DNA of 64,000 nucleotides from Pseudomonas fontis (lineage in GTDB: Bacteria; Pseudomonadota; Gammaproteobacteria; Pseudomonadales; Pseudomonadaceae): NCBI RefSeq assembly GCF_028656955.1, contig NZ_JAMDGY010000009.1, positions 1 through 64,000 on the forward strand, in the 5' to 3' direction. Under the pieces are notes generated by a model, which saw nothing but the letters and a program-made list of their open reading frames with translations, did not search any database and was not told the origin of the DNA. Shown piece by piece: positions 52,656-61,940 of the stretch. The stretch's first letter is position 1. Every line of letters begins with the position of its first letter. The position numbers and the translations under genes are program-made.

Positions 52656-54074
52656 TTAGTGCGGCAGGTACACGGTCAGGGTCTGGCCGGGTTTCAGTGC
52701 TTGGCCGCTGCGCGGGTTCCAGCGCTTGAGGTGCTGCATTTCGACGTTGAAACGCTTGGCCACCAGGTACAGCGAATCACCCTTGCGCACCTTGTACTGG
52801 GTCGACTTCTGCTTGTTGCTGGCAACGGTTACAGGCTGGGCGCTCTGCATGACCAGGGTCTGGCCAGCCTTGAGGCGTTGGCCTGGCAGCTTGTTCCAGC
52901 GTTGCAGGTCCTTGACGCTGACCTTGTTGGCCTTGGCGATGCTCGCCAGGCTATCGCCACGCTTGACCTTGTAGCGGCTGCTGCGGGTTGCGGTTGGTGA
53001 GGCTTCGGCCATCGCCGCTTCGAACACGGCTTTTTTAGGCTGCAGGCTGAGCAGCTCTTCCGGCTTCATGTTCGACAGGCTGGCGGTCAGCAGCTGCGCC
53101 TTGGCGGTCGGCACCAGCAATTGCTTCGGACCGTCGACGGTCATGCGCTTCTTGAAGGCCGGGTTGAGCTGGAACAGCTCGTCTTCGTCGATTTCGGCAA
53201 GGGCTGCGACGCGGGACAGATCGAGGCGGTCCTTGATCTCGACCACTTCGAAGTAGGGTTCGTTGGCGATCGGGTTGAGGTTCACGCCATAGGCTTGCGG
53301 AGTCAGCACTACTTGCGACAGGGCCAACAATTTGGGCACGTAGTCGCGGGTTTCCTGCGGCAGGGGCAGGTTCCAGTAGTCGGTGGGCAGGCCAAGTTTT
53401 TCGTTGCGCTCGATGGCCCGGCTGACCGTGCCTTCGCCGGCGTTGTAGGCCGCCAGGGCCAGCAGCCAGTCGCCGTTGAACATGTCGTGCAGGCGGGTCA
53501 GGTAGTCCAGCGCGGCGTTGGTCGAGGCGGTGATGTCGCGACGGCCATCGTAGAAGCGGGTCTGACGCAGGTTGAAGTAGCGACCGGTGGACGGAATGAA
53601 CTGCCACAGGCCAACCGCATGGGCCCGGGAATAGGCCATGGGGTTGTAGGCGCTTTCGATGGCTGGCAACAGGGCCAGCTCCAGCGGCATGTCGCGCTCT
53701 TCAAGACGCTCGACGATGTAGTGGATATACAGGCTGCCGCGATCGCCTGCGCCTTCGAGGAACGAAGGGTTGCTGGCGAACCACAGGCGTTGCTGTTCGA
53801 TGCGCGGGTTCACCGCAATGCCGTCTTGCAGCTGGAAGCCTTGGCGCATACGGTCCCAGACATCCTGCGGGGCCTGCTCGGCCGGTTTTTCGTGAACGAA
53901 AATCGGCTTTTGCTTGATCCGGGTCTGGAAGTTATGCGCGCGAACGCTCTCGGATTCGTTGACCTGAGGGGTGCTCTGGCAGCCCACCAAAGTGGCTGTC
54001 AGGGCCAGCGCGGTGGCTTGGGCCAGACGCGTCAGGGCGACGGAATTGAAGGTTCTGCGGCTAGGGGACGACAT
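52656..54074 (-). CDS. mltD: Membrane-bound lytic murein transglycosylase D
   Basis: A 472-residue lipoprotein (lipobox LVGC near residue 32) with a family 1 SLT domain: ELALLPAIESAYNPMAYSRA with the catalytic Glu, HAVGLWQFIPSTGRYF, and LLALAAYNAGEGTVSRAI. Two C-terminal LysM repeats (YKVKRGDSLASIAKANKVSV and YKVRKGDSLYLVAKRFNVEM) bind glycan. It cuts peptidoglycan to 1,6-anhydro ends. ATG 54074 is chosen over ATG 54098. Confidence 0.95.
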   Translation of the reverse strand: MSSPSRRTFNSVALTRLAQATALALTATLVGCQSTPQVNESESVRAHNFQTRIKQKPIFVHEKPAEQAPQDVWDRMRQGFQLQDGIAVNPRIEQQRLWFASNPSFLEGAGDRGSLYIHYIVERLEERDMPLELALLPAIESAYNPMAYSRAHAVGLWQFIPSTGRYFNLRQTRFYDGRRDITASTNAALDYLTRLHDMFNGDWLLALAAYNAGEGTVSRAIERNEKLGLPTDYWNLPLPQETRDYVPKLLALSQVVLTPQAYGVNLNPIANEPYFEVVEIKDRLDLSRVAALAEIDEDELFQLNPAFKKRMTVDGPKQLLVPTAKAQLLTASLSNMKPEELLSLQPKKAVFEAAMAEASPTATRSSRYKVKRGDSLASIAKANKVSVKDLQRWNKLPGQRLKAGQTLVMQSAQPVTVASNKQKSTQYKVRKGDSLYLVAKRFNVEMQHLKRWNPRSGQALKPGQTLTVYLPH

Positions 54075-54173
54075 TGGCTGGGAGAAAGTTCCGGGCAAAA
54101 ATGTCGGGCGATTCTAGAAAGCGGCCTCCTCTGGGTCAACCTTTCAGAACTTTTAGCACCCAGCCGAGGCTGT

Positions 54174-54953
54174 TTAGAACGTATCTTTCCAAGCACGCAG
54201 CCCCGCAAAAACAGCACTTGGCGTGGGGTTTTGCCGGCCGGTCCGTTCGTCTGCTTTTTCTTTAACGGATGTTTCGGTGGTGCGCAGAAAGGGGTTGGTG
54301 AGCTTTTCCAATGCCAGGTTGGAAGGCAACGTGATGCGATCTTGCGCGCGAAGTTGGGTAACTTCTTCGAAGCGCTGGGCAATGTGCGGATTTTGCGGCT
54401 CAACGGCCTTGGCAAAACGCAGGTTGCTCAGGGTGTATTCGTGGGTGCAATAGATCAGCGTGGCAGCCGGCAAGGCCGCCAGGCGCTCCAGCGAGTCGTG
54501 CATTTGTTGCGGTGTACCTTCGAAAAGCCGGCCACAGCCGGCGGCAAACAGGGTGTCGCCACAGAACAGTACCGGGGTTGGCAGTGCGCCACCGTAATAG
54601 GCGATATGCCCCAGGGTATGCCCCGGCACGGCGATCACTTGCAAGTCCAGGCCCAGCACCTGCACCCGGTCATCGTTGCCCAGGGCCAGATCTCGGCCTG
54701 GAATGCGCTCGTTTGCCGGGCCGCAGACCCGCGCGCCAGTGTGCGCCTTGAGCTGCTCGACGCCGCCGACATGGTCGTGGTGGTGATGGGTGATCAGGAT
54801 GTCGCTCAGTTGCCAGCCCGGATGGCCCTGCAACCAGGCGAGTACCGGCGCCGCATCGCCCGGGTCGACCACCGCACAGCGCTGGGTGGCGTTGTCCTGC
54901 AACAACCAGATGTAATTGTCGGTGAAAGCGGGCAGGGCATCGATCTGTATCAT
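54174..54953 (-). CDS. gloB: Hydroxyacylglutathione hydrolase (glyoxalase II)
   Basis: A 259-residue metallo-beta-lactamase-fold enzyme. It has the [10 protein letters not shown] metal motif (about 53-62), [15 protein letters not shown] and [19 protein letters not shown], plus the C-terminal helical domain with [14 protein letters not shown]. It converts S-lactoylglutathione to lactate and glutathione. ATG 54953 gives the family start [10 protein letters not shown]. Divergent from the methyltransferase gene. Confidence 0.96.
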   Translation of the reverse strand: MIQIDALPAFTDNYIWLLQDNATQRCAVVDPGDAAPVLAWLQGHPGWQLSDILITHHHHDHVGGVEQLKAHTGARVCGPANERIPGRDLALGNDDRVQVLGLDLQVIAVPGHTLGHIAYYGGALPTPVLFCGDTLFAAGCGRLFEGTPQQMHDSLERLAALPAATLIYCTHEYTLSNLRFAKAVEPQNPHIAQRFEEVTQLRAQDRITLPSNLALEKLTNPFLRTTETSVKEKADERTGRQNPTPSAVFAGLRAWKDTF

Positions 54954-55032
54954 GGTGCGATTCGCCAAAAGGTGGACATGGGTGCATCTTAGTAGCTATG
55001 GGGTTCATCGAGAACCTTCAAGGGAGACTGCA

Positions 55033-55815
55033 ATGACCGATCAAGCCTTCGCCCAGGCCGATCCGCAGTGGCTTGAACTGATCAGCGAGGCCCGCGACTG
55101 GTTCGCCGGGCCCTTGGGCCAATTGCTGCTCAAGGAAGAACAGCGTCTGCTGGAAGAAGAGTTGGGCCGTTATTTTGGTGGCTACCTGGTGCATTACGGC
55201 CCGTGCGCCGAAGCACCGCCCACTGCCCCGCAGGTACAGCGCAACGTGCGCCTGGGGGCACCGTTGCCGGGGGTCGAGATCGTCTGTGAAGAACAGGCCT
55301 GGCCATTGAGCGAGCATGCCGCCGACGTGGTGGTGTTGCAGCATGGCCTGGACTTCAGCCTGTCGCCCCATGGCCTGCTGCGCGAAGCCGCCAGTAGCGT
55401 GCGGCCGGGCGGGCACCTGTTGATTGTCGGCATCAACCCCTGGAGCAGTTGGGGCGTGCGCCGCCTGTTCAGCCCCGGCGCCTTGCGCAAGGCCCGCTGC
55501 ATCTCGCCGTCGCGGGTCGGTGACTGGCTCAACCTGCTGGGCTTCGCGCTGGAGAAACGCCGCTTCGGGTGCTATCGTCCGCCGCTCGCTTCCCCGGCCT
55601 GGCAGTCTCGCCTGGAAGGTTGGGAGCGACTCGCCGGTCGCTGGCAGGGCGCCGGTGGTGGGGTCTATCTGCTGGTGGCGCGCAAAATGGTGGTGGGCCT
55701 GCGGCCCTTGCGCCTGGCGCGCCGCGAACCGATGGGCAAACTCCTGCCGCTGCCGATGGCCAAGGTCAACCGGCGCGACCCTCACCCCGAGGGCAGTACC
55801 TTCACTGAAGAATAA
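55033..55815 (+). CDS. SAM-dependent methyltransferase (type 11)
   Basis: The 260-residue product has a methyltransferase core: the segment ADVVVLQHGLDFSLSPHGLL, then EAASSVRPGGHLLIVGINPW and SPSRVGDWLNLLGF. The first glycine-rich motif is poorly conserved. The order gloB-methyltransferase-rnhA-dnaQ is standard in Pseudomonas (PA1813-PA1816 in PAO1), but its substrate is unknown. GGGAGA precedes ATG 55033. Confidence 0.85.
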   Translation: MTDQAFAQADPQWLELISEARDWFAGPLGQLLLKEEQRLLEEELGRYFGGYLVHYGPCAEAPPTAPQVQRNVRLGAPLPGVEIVCEEQAWPLSEHAADVVVLQHGLDFSLSPHGLLREAASSVRPGGHLLIVGINPWSSWGVRRLFSPGALRKARCISPSRVGDWLNLLGFALEKRRFGCYRPPLASPAWQSRLEGWERLAGRWQGAGGGVYLLVARKMVVGLRPLRLARREPMGKLLPLPMAKVNRRDPHPEGSTFTEE

Positions 55816-55824
55816 AGGCTGTAC

Positions 55825-56271
55825 ATGAGCGATAGCGTCGAGCTTTACACCGATGGCGCCTGCAAGGGCAACCCTGGCCTGGGCGGCTGGGGTGCCCTGC
55901 TGGTTTGCAAGGGCGTGGAAAAGGAACTGTGGGGCGGCGAACGCGACACCACCAACAACCGCATGGAACTGATGGCCGCGATCAAGGGCCTCGAAGCGCT
56001 CAAGCGTGAATGTGAGGTACTGCTGGTCACTGACTCGCAGTACGTCATGAAAGGCATCACCGAGTGGATGGTCAACTGGAAGAAGCGCGGTTGGAAAACC
56101 GCCGCCAAGGAGCCGGTGAAAAACGCCGACCTGTGGCAGCAACTCGACGAGCAGGTCAACCGCCACAAGGTGTCCTGGAAGTGGGTGCGCGGGCACATCG
56201 GCCACCCTGGCAACGAGCGTGCCGACCAGTTGGCCAACCGCGGCGTCGACGACCTGCGCAAGCAGCGCTGA
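55825..56271 (+). CDS. rnhA: Ribonuclease HI
   Basis: A 148-residue enzyme that cuts RNA in RNA-DNA hybrids. The catalytic acidic residues are visible: Asp10 in [12 protein letters not shown], Glu48 in [10 protein letters not shown], Asp70 in [10 protein letters not shown], and the C-terminal Asp after GHPGNERAD. Nine bases after the methyltransferase stop; dnaQ follows, a tandem replication-repair pair. Confidence 0.97.
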   Translation: MSDSVELYTDGACKGNPGLGGWGALLVCKGVEKELWGGERDTTNNRMELMAAIKGLEALKRECEVLLVTDSQYVMKGITEWMVNWKKRGWKTAAKEPVKNADLWQQLDEQVNRHKVSWKWVRGHIGHPGNERADQLANRGVDDLRKQR

Positions 56272-56364
56272 AGCCCTTGCGGCGAATTCGCCCCATCCCC
56301 GGCGGGTTGAGGTAAAATTCGCCGCTTTCAATGTTCAAGCTGTACGCGGCAGGAGATCACCGGC

Positions 56365-57114
56365 GTGGAGATGCAAAACAACCGAACGGTGGTGCTGGAT
56401 ACCGAGACCACCGGTATGCCGGTCACCGACGGCCACCGGATTGTCGAGATCGGCTGTGTCGAGCTGATGGGTCGGCGCTTTACCGGGCGTAACTTTCACG
56501 TCTACCTGCAACCGGACCGCGAGAGTGACGAGGGCGCCATCGGCGTTCACGGCATCACCAACCAGTTCCTGGTCGACAAGCCGCGCTTTGCCGAAGTGGC
56601 CGATGAATTCTTCGAGTTCATCCAAGGCGCGCGGCTGATCATCCACAACGCGGCGTTCGACGTTGGCTTCATCAACAACGAATTCGCCCTGATCGGCCAG
56701 GGCGACCGCTCTGACATCTCCCAGCACTGCGAGATTCTTGACACCCTGTTGATGGCCCGTGAGCGTCACCCTGGCCAGCGCAACAGCCTCGATGCCTTGT
56801 GCAAACGCTACGGTGTCGACAACTCCGGCCGTGAACTGCACGGCGCCTTGCTCGACTCCGAGTTGCTGGCGGATGTCTTCCTGGCCATGACCGGTGGCCA
56901 GACCAGCCTGTCGCTGGCCGGGCACGGCGAAGGCGACGGTGATGGCAAGTCTGGCAACGGCAGCGAGATCCGTCGTTTGCCCGCCAGTCGTCAGCCGGGG
57001 CGGATCATCATGGCCAATGCCCTGGAGCTGGAAGCCCATGTCTCGCGCCTGGAAGCCATCGCCAAATCTGCCGGTGGCCCGTCCTTGTGGCAAACCCTTG
57101 GCGAGGCCAACTGA
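56365..57114 (+). CDS. dnaQ: DNA polymerase III epsilon subunit (proofreading exonuclease)
   Basis: The 249-residue product has a DEDDh exonuclease domain (VVLDTETTGMP with Asp12 and Glu14, then the middle HNAAFDVGF and the HGALLDSELLADVF end) and a C-terminal tail for binding the alpha subunit. Start GTG 56365 lies nine bases after AGGAG; ATG 56371 is the alternative. It corrects replication errors. Confidence 0.96.
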   Translation: MEMQNNRTVVLDTETTGMPVTDGHRIVEIGCVELMGRRFTGRNFHVYLQPDRESDEGAIGVHGITNQFLVDKPRFAEVADEFFEFIQGARLIIHNAAFDVGFINNEFALIGQGDRSDISQHCEILDTLLMARERHPGQRNSLDALCKRYGVDNSGRELHGALLDSELLADVFLAMTGGQTSLSLAGHGEGDGDGKSGNGSEIRRLPASRQPGRIIMANALELEAHVSRLEAIAKSAGGPSLWQTLGEAN

Positions 57115-57199
57115 GGCAATTCGCCCTGCGTAGTGGCAGCAACCTTCTACCCTGAACACAAAGGCCCCAGAGCCTGACGTTCGCAAGGTGCTGCCACTT

Positions 57200-59443
57200 A
57201 TGTACAAGGACCTCAAGTTTCCCATCCTCATCGTTCACCGCGATATCAAGGCCGATAGCGTGGCGGGCGAGCGCGTGCGCGGGATTGCCCAGGAGCTGAC
57301 GCAGGACGGCTTCACCATCCTGCCTGCCGTGGACTATGCCGAAGGCCGCCTGGTCGCCGCGACCCACCATGGGCTGGCGTGCATGCTGATCGCCGCCGAG
57401 GGGGCTGGTGAAAACACCCACCTGTTGCAGAACATGGTCGAGCTGATCCGCCTGGCGCGGGTGCGTGCCCCGCATTTGCCGATCTTTGCCCTGGGCGAGC
57501 AGGTGACCCTGGAGAACGCCCCGGCCGATGCCATGAGCGAGCTGAACCAGCTGCGCGGCATCCTTTACCTGTTTGAAGACACCGTGCCGTTTCTGGCCCG
57601 GCAGGTGGCGCGGGCGGCGCACAACTACCTTGACGGGCTGCTGCCACCGTTCTTCAAGGCGCTGGTGCAGCACACGGCGCAATCCAATTACTCCTGGCAC
57701 ACTCCGGGCCATGGCGGTGGCGTGGCTTACCGCAAGAGCCCTGTGGGGCAGGCCTTTCACCAGTTTTTTGGCGAGAACACCTTGCGTTCGGACCTCTCGG
57801 TCTCGGTGCCGGAACTCGGCTCGCTGCTTGACCATACCGGCCCGCTGGCCGCTGCCGAGGCGCGCGCAGCCAAAAACTTCGGGGCGGACCATACCTTCTT
57901 CGTGATCAACGGCACGTCCACGGCGAACAAGATCGTCTGGCACTCGATGGTCGGGCGCGATGACCTGGTGCTGGTCGACCGCAACTGCCACAAGTCGGTG
58001 TTGCACGCGATCATCATGACCGGCGCCATCCCCATCTACCTGTGCCCTGAGCGCAACGAGCTGGGCATCATCGGGCCGATTCCGCTGAGCGAGTTCAGCC
58101 GCGAATCAATCCAGGCCAAGCTGCAAGCCAACCCCTTGGCGAAAGGCCGTGAGCCGAAAGTGAAGATGGCCGTGGTCACCAACTCCACCTATGACGGGCT
58201 GTGCTACAACGCCGAGCTGATCAAGCAAATGCTCGGCAACAGCGTCGAAGTGCTGCACTTCGACGAGGCCTGGTACGCCTATGCAGCCTTCCATGAGTTC
58301 TTTGCCGGGCGCTATGCCATGGGCACCTCGCGCAGTGATGACAGCCCGCTGGTGTTCAGCACCCATTCCACGCACAAGTTGCTGGCGGCGTTCAGCCAGG
58401 CATCGATGATCCATGTGCAGGATGGTGGTGCGCGCCAGCTGGACCGTGACCGCTTCAACGAAGCGTTCATGATGCATATCTCCACCTCGCCGCAGTACAG
58501 CATCCTGGCCTCGCTGGATGTGTCCTCGGCAATGATGGAGGGGCCGGCTGGGCGTTCGCTGTTGCAGGAGATGTTCGACGAAGCGTTGAGCTTTCGCCGT
58601 GCCTTGGCGAACCTGCGCGAGCATATTGCTGCGCATGACTGGTGGTTCAGCATCTGGCAGCCGCCGCTGGTCGAGGGGACTCACCGGATCGCTACCGAGG
58701 ACTGGCTGTTGCAGCCCTCGGCGGACTGGCATGGCTTTGGTGACCTGGCCGACGACTATGTGTTGCTTGACCCGATCAAGGTCACGCTGGTGATGCCGGG
58801 GCTGACGGCAACCGGCAGCCTGGACGAGCATGGCATCCCGGCGGCGGTGGTTAGCAAGTTCCTCTGGGAACGCGGGTTGGTGGTGGAGAAGACCGGGTTG
58901 TATTCGTTTCTGGTGTTGTTCTCCATGGGCATCACCAAGGGCAAGTGGAGCACCTTGCTCACCGAGTTGCTGGAGTTCAAGCGCAGTTATGACGCCAACA
59001 CCGGGCTGGCGCAGTGCCTGCCGTGCGTGGCGCAGGTTGACCCGCTGCGCTACCAGGGGCTGGGCTTGCGTGACCTGTGCGACCAGTTGCATGCCTGCTA
59101 CCGCAGCAATGCCACGGCCAAGCAGCTCAAGCGTTTGTACACGCGTCTGCCAGAGGTGGTGATGAAGCCGGGGGATGCCTACGACAAGCTGGTGCGTGGC
59201 GAGGTCGAGGCGGTGCCGATCGAGCAGTTGCTGGGCCGGGTCGCGGCGGTGATGCTGGTGCCTTACCCACCGGGTATTCCGTTGATCATGCCGGGTGAGC
59301 GCTTTACCGAAGCAACGCGCTCGATCATCGACTACCTGGCCTTTGCCCGGGCGTTTGACCAAGGCTTCCCGGGGTTTGTCGCCGATGTGCATGGGTTGCA
59401 GGAGGAGGGTGGGGTGTACACGGTGGATTGTGTGGTGGAGTAG
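57200..59443 (+). CDS. ldcA: Orn/Lys/Arg decarboxylase, probably lysine decarboxylase LdcA
   Basis: A 747-residue fold-I PLP enzyme of the large inducible type: an N-terminal wing domain (to about 125), a core with SWHTPGHGGGVAYRKS and HFDEAWYAYAAFHE, and the PLP lysine in FSTHSTHKLLAAF (about residue 393). The PAO1 neighbour of dnaQ at this place is LdcA (PA1818), which makes cadaverine from lysine under ArgR control. No ldcB antiporter gene follows here. Arginine specificity cannot be excluded by eye. Confidence 0.85.
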   Translation: MYKDLKFPILIVHRDIKADSVAGERVRGIAQELTQDGFTILPAVDYAEGRLVAATHHGLACMLIAAEGAGENTHLLQNMVELIRLARVRAPHLPIFALGEQVTLENAPADAMSELNQLRGILYLFEDTVPFLARQVARAAHNYLDGLLPPFFKALVQHTAQSNYSWHTPGHGGGVAYRKSPVGQAFHQFFGENTLRSDLSVSVPELGSLLDHTGPLAAAEARAAKNFGADHTFFVINGTSTANKIVWHSMVGRDDLVLVDRNCHKSVLHAIIMTGAIPIYLCPERNELGIIGPIPLSEFSRESIQAKLQANPLAKGREPKVKMAVVTNSTYDGLCYNAELIKQMLGNSVEVLHFDEAWYAYAAFHEFFAGRYAMGTSRSDDSPLVFSTHSTHKLLAAFSQASMIHVQDGGARQLDRDRFNEAFMMHISTSPQYSILASLDVSSAMMEGPAGRSLLQEMFDEALSFRRALANLREHIAAHDWWFSIWQPPLVEGTHRIATEDWLLQPSADWHGFGDLADDYVLLDPIKVTLVMPGLTATGSLDEHGIPAAVVSKFLWERGLVVEKTGLYSFLVLFSMGITKGKWSTLLTELLEFKRSYDANTGLAQCLPCVAQVDPLRYQGLGLRDLCDQLHACYRSNATAKQLKRLYTRLPEVVMKPGDAYDKLVRGEVEAVPIEQLLGRVAAVMLVPYPPGIPLIMPGERFTEATRSIIDYLAFARAFDQGFPGFVADVHGLQEEGGVYTVDCVVE

Positions 59444-59449
59444 GGCCCC

Positions 59450-59523
59450 ATCGCCGGCAAGGCCGGCTCCCACAGAAGTTGTGGCAACACAGGGACATTG
59501 TGGGAGCCGGCCTTGCCGGCGAT
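59450..59523. repeat. REP pair (BIME), copy 2
   Basis: Two 24-base elements in exact inverted order (59,450-59,473 and 59,500-59,523) separated by 26 bases; their inner motifs CGCCGGCAAGGCCGG and CCGGCCTTGCCGGCG are complementary. The first equals the element at 44,979. It follows ldcA and may protect its message or act as a gyrase site. Confidence 0.85.
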
Positions 59524-59622
59524 GGCGCCTGAAAGCTCGCCACTTCGTTACAACATGTTTGAAATGAACCAGCACCCTGCACTGATGCTAAAATCCGCCG
59601 CTTGAATTCAGGAGATAGGCGC

Positions 59623-60195
59623 GTGCGCAGAATTGCGGTAATGATGGCGGTGTTGGCCCTGGCGGGCTGCGAGAACGATGTCGAGCGGGCCCACAAGCAG
59701 GTCGCCGAGCATCTGCAGAACCCCAAGACAGCCAAGTTCGCCAACGTGCGAATCAGTGAGCAAGGCACCATCTGCGGCCAATTCCGTGGCAAGGATGACA
59801 CCGGCACCTTCGTCGCCTACCGCAGCTACGTCGCCGTCAAAAAAGGCACCGACTACGACATCATCATCGACCAGCAGCCGGGCGACCTGCTGCGCATCCG
59901 TGAAATCTGCGGTGGCGCCGACCTGCAGCGACGTGCTGACGCCCTTGCCGATCAACCCGCTCCAGAAGGCTGGGATGTCGAGATCGTTCAGGGCGCCAAC
60001 ATGGGCGCCGTCAGCGACACCACCGCCCGCCTGATCGAAAAGCAGATCCCTTCCAGCGTGATCAAGCGTGACGGCAAGCCGGTGGTGCTGCTCGGCCCGT
60101 TCCCGGACAAAGCCGCTGCCGATGCGCAGAAGGCCGACGTTATGTCGCGCCTGGGCATGGACTCGATCGTCATCCAGCACGACGCGCCTCGCTAG
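59623..60195 (+). CDS. Lipoprotein with C-terminal SPOR domain
   Basis: A 190-residue product from GTG 59623 (AGGAGATA nine bases upstream), with a lipobox LAGC at residues 13-16. The middle contains a conserved-looking NPKTAKFANVRIS...CGQFRGKDDTGTFVAYRSY region, and the last 70 residues form a SPOR-type peptidoglycan-binding domain (PVVLLGPFPDKAAADAQKAD). The protein is probably envelope-anchored; its job is unknown. Confidence 0.82.
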   Translation: MRRIAVMMAVLALAGCENDVERAHKQVAEHLQNPKTAKFANVRISEQGTICGQFRGKDDTGTFVAYRSYVAVKKGTDYDIIIDQQPGDLLRIREICGGADLQRRADALADQPAPEGWDVEIVQGANMGAVSDTTARLIEKQIPSSVIKRDGKPVVLLGPFPDKAAADAQKADVMSRLGMDSIVIQHDAPR

Positions 60196-60251
60196 TCAGC
60201 CTCGCTTGCCGCCCCTTACACTCACGGCTCAACCCTCAAGGAAGAGCCGGC

Positions 60252-60531
60252 ATGAGTGACTCAAATCACGCGATTACCCTCCAGCGTTGTACCGATGCGC
60301 ATGTGGGCGGGCTGACTGCCTTGTACAACCATCCTGGAGTCGCCCGTCAGGTACTGCAGATGCCGTGGCAGCCGACTGTTGCTCACCGTTTACGCCGACA
60401 ACCCGTCAGCGCTGGCGCTCTATCACAAGCACGGCTTCGCGGTGGAAGGTCATTTGCGCGACTATGCTTTACGTGACGGCGTTCTCATGGATGCGGTCAG
60501 CATGGCGCGTCTGCGACGACGCGAGCGTTGA
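60252..60531 (+). pseudogene. GNAT acetyltransferase remnant with internal deletion
   Basis: The first 35 or so codons read as a GNAT start (ITLQRCTDAHVGGLTALYNH). After about 60,370 the frame changes, and a GNAT end follows in another frame: LLLTVYADNPSALALYHKHG, then FAVEGHLRDYALRDG and a TGA at 60,529-60,531. The central acetyl-CoA-binding part, roughly 80-90 residues, is missing. A deletion that also broke the frame explains both. The first-frame product of 74 residues is unlikely to be active. Confidence 0.8.
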
Positions 60532-60544
60532 GGGGAGGTGATCT

Positions 60545-60970
60545 ATGTCCACGCTGGAGCGCGCCATTGCGGTGGCCGCCAAAGCCCACGAGGGCCAACA
60601 GGACAAAGGCGGCAGCGCCTATATCCTGCACCCTTTGCGGGTAATGATGCGGGTCTGCACACCTGAACAACGGATTGTCGCGGTGCTGCATGACGTACTT
60701 GAAGATTCCAACACCAGCCTCGCCGACCTGGTTCGCGCAGGCTTCAACCTGAAAGTCCTGGCGGCGGTGCAAACGCTCAGCCGGCGCGGCGACGAAACCT
60801 ACGAGGCCTTCGTCTTCCGCATCGGCAGCGACCCGCTCGCACGGGTGGTGAAACTGGCCGACCTGGCCGACAACAGCGACCTTACGCGGATCGCCCTGCC
60901 AGGGCCGGAAGACATGGCGCGACTGCGACGCTACCAACAGGCCAGCGCCTACTTGCAGGCGCTGGCCTGA
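60545..60970 (+). CDS. HD-domain protein of RelA/SpoT hydrolase type
   Basis: The 141-residue product has the metal-dependent HD fold of RelA/SpoT-type hydrolases: AIAVAAKAHEGQQDKGGSAY, ILHPLRVMMR, then the HDVLED motif (about 50-55) and a VVKLADLADNSD motif. This suggests (p)ppGpp or related nucleotide hydrolysis, as in small alarmone hydrolases. There is no synthetase domain. GGGGAGG lies just before ATG. Confidence 0.8.
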   Translation: MSTLERAIAVAAKAHEGQQDKGGSAYILHPLRVMMRVCTPEQRIVAVLHDVLEDSNTSLADLVRAGFNLKVLAAVQTLSRRGDETYEAFVFRIGSDPLARVVKLADLADNSDLTRIALPGPEDMARLRRYQQASAYLQALA

Positions 60971-60973
60971 ACC

Positions 60974-61669
60974 TCAGCCACAGGCGCTGAGGTTCACCGG
61001 GCCGACGAACTCGTTGCCGTGACCCATCACGCAGGCGACACGTTGGTTGCGTTGACGCTCCCAGGGTTGCGGCGGGTAGGTCTTGTTCCAGGCTTCGTAG
61101 AGTTGGCGGTCCTGCTTGGACAGGCGCAGGTCGTAGCGTTTGCTCATATAGAAGTAGGTGCGCGCGATCATCCCGCGGATCGACGGGCGCGGCATGACCT
61201 TCTTCGCCTTGAAGTCTACCTGGGTCAGGCATGAGCCGTATTGCCCGCGCTGCTCGGGCAGCCAGCCGAAGCTGAAGTTGCTGCGGTCCCCATTCACCTC
61301 GCCGATGCTCGGCACCAGGTTGTGCAGGTCGGCTTCGGCGCGCTGGTAGGCCTTGTCGTTGCGTGAGCAATTCTTGCGCCCGCCACTCTGCCAGCACTGG
61401 CGCTGGTGGCCGATCTGCCAGGCCGGGACGATGTGCTCCCACTCGATGCGCGCGGCACGGTTGGCGTTCTTGCGCGGCTTGTAGCCACAAGCCTGCAGGT
61501 CGATGCGGTTACCGTTGTACTTGCAGCCACAATAGAACTCGGTGGACTGCGGCGCATACAGGCCCCAGGCGACCTTCTTGGCTTCGCTGAACGTGCGCGG
61601 GGCATCGGCCTGGGCGGTAACGGTGACACTGAACAACAGGCAGGTAACTGCCAATACAGTAAATCTCAT
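60974..61669 (-). CDS. endA: Periplasmic endonuclease I
   Basis: The 231-residue product has a signal peptide (MRFTVLAVTCLLFSVTVTAQA) and the EndA/NucM fold: RIEWEHIVPAWQIGHQRQCW with catalytic His, DLHNLVPSIGEVNGDRSNF, and several Cys for disulfides. It cuts double-stranded DNA in the periplasm. ATG 61669 is five bases after the DUF1654 stop, so both share a LexA-controlled promoter; TTG 61678 is an alternative start. Its stop is three bases from the HD gene's stop (convergent). Confidence 0.93.
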   Translation of the reverse strand: MRFTVLAVTCLLFSVTVTAQADAPRTFSEAKKVAWGLYAPQSTEFYCGCKYNGNRIDLQACGYKPRKNANRAARIEWEHIVPAWQIGHQRQCWQSGGRKNCSRNDKAYQRAEADLHNLVPSIGEVNGDRSNFSFGWLPEQRGQYGSCLTQVDFKAKKVMPRPSIRGMIARTYFYMSKRYDLRLSKQDRQLYEAWNKTYPPQPWERQRNQRVACVMGHGNEFVGPVNLSACG

Positions 61670-61674
61670 CCGGC

Positions 61675-61920
61675 TCAATCTTCCTTCGGCACTACCCAGA
61701 AAATCTGTACGCCACCGTCATCGCGGTAGGCGAGGGTGACGTTGTCGTTTTCAGCGATCTCTTCAAGCAGGGTTTCCCAGTCGCTTGGGGACTCATGCTC
61801 GAGGCGGAAGATCAGCGCGGCACGGGCTTTTTGTGCGGTCGGGCTGTTGATGATCTTCTGGATGCGGATGCCCAACTGCTCATAGCGGCTGGCAGGCGTC
61901 GAAGCGGCGGCGTTGGTCAC
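61675..61920 (-). CDS. DUF1654 protein, SOS-regulated
   Basis: An 81-residue protein matching DUF1654 of Pseudomonas: SRYEQLGIRIQKIINSPTAQ, RAALIFRLEHESPSDWETLL, EEIAENDNVTLAYRDDGG and QIFWVVPKED. Its function is unknown. A perfect LexA-type box lies 21 bases before the start, and endA follows within five bases, making a two-gene SOS operon. Confidence 0.88.
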   Translation of the reverse strand: MTNAAASTPASRYEQLGIRIQKIINSPTAQKARAALIFRLEHESPSDWETLLEEIAENDNVTLAYRDDGGVQIFWVVPKED

Positions 61921-61940
61921 GACTGTGTTTCCTTGTTTTG

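Noticed and set aside
60287..60541. Independent 84-codon gene
   Set aside because: It is a third-frame reading through the GNAT remnant and carries no recognisable sequence.
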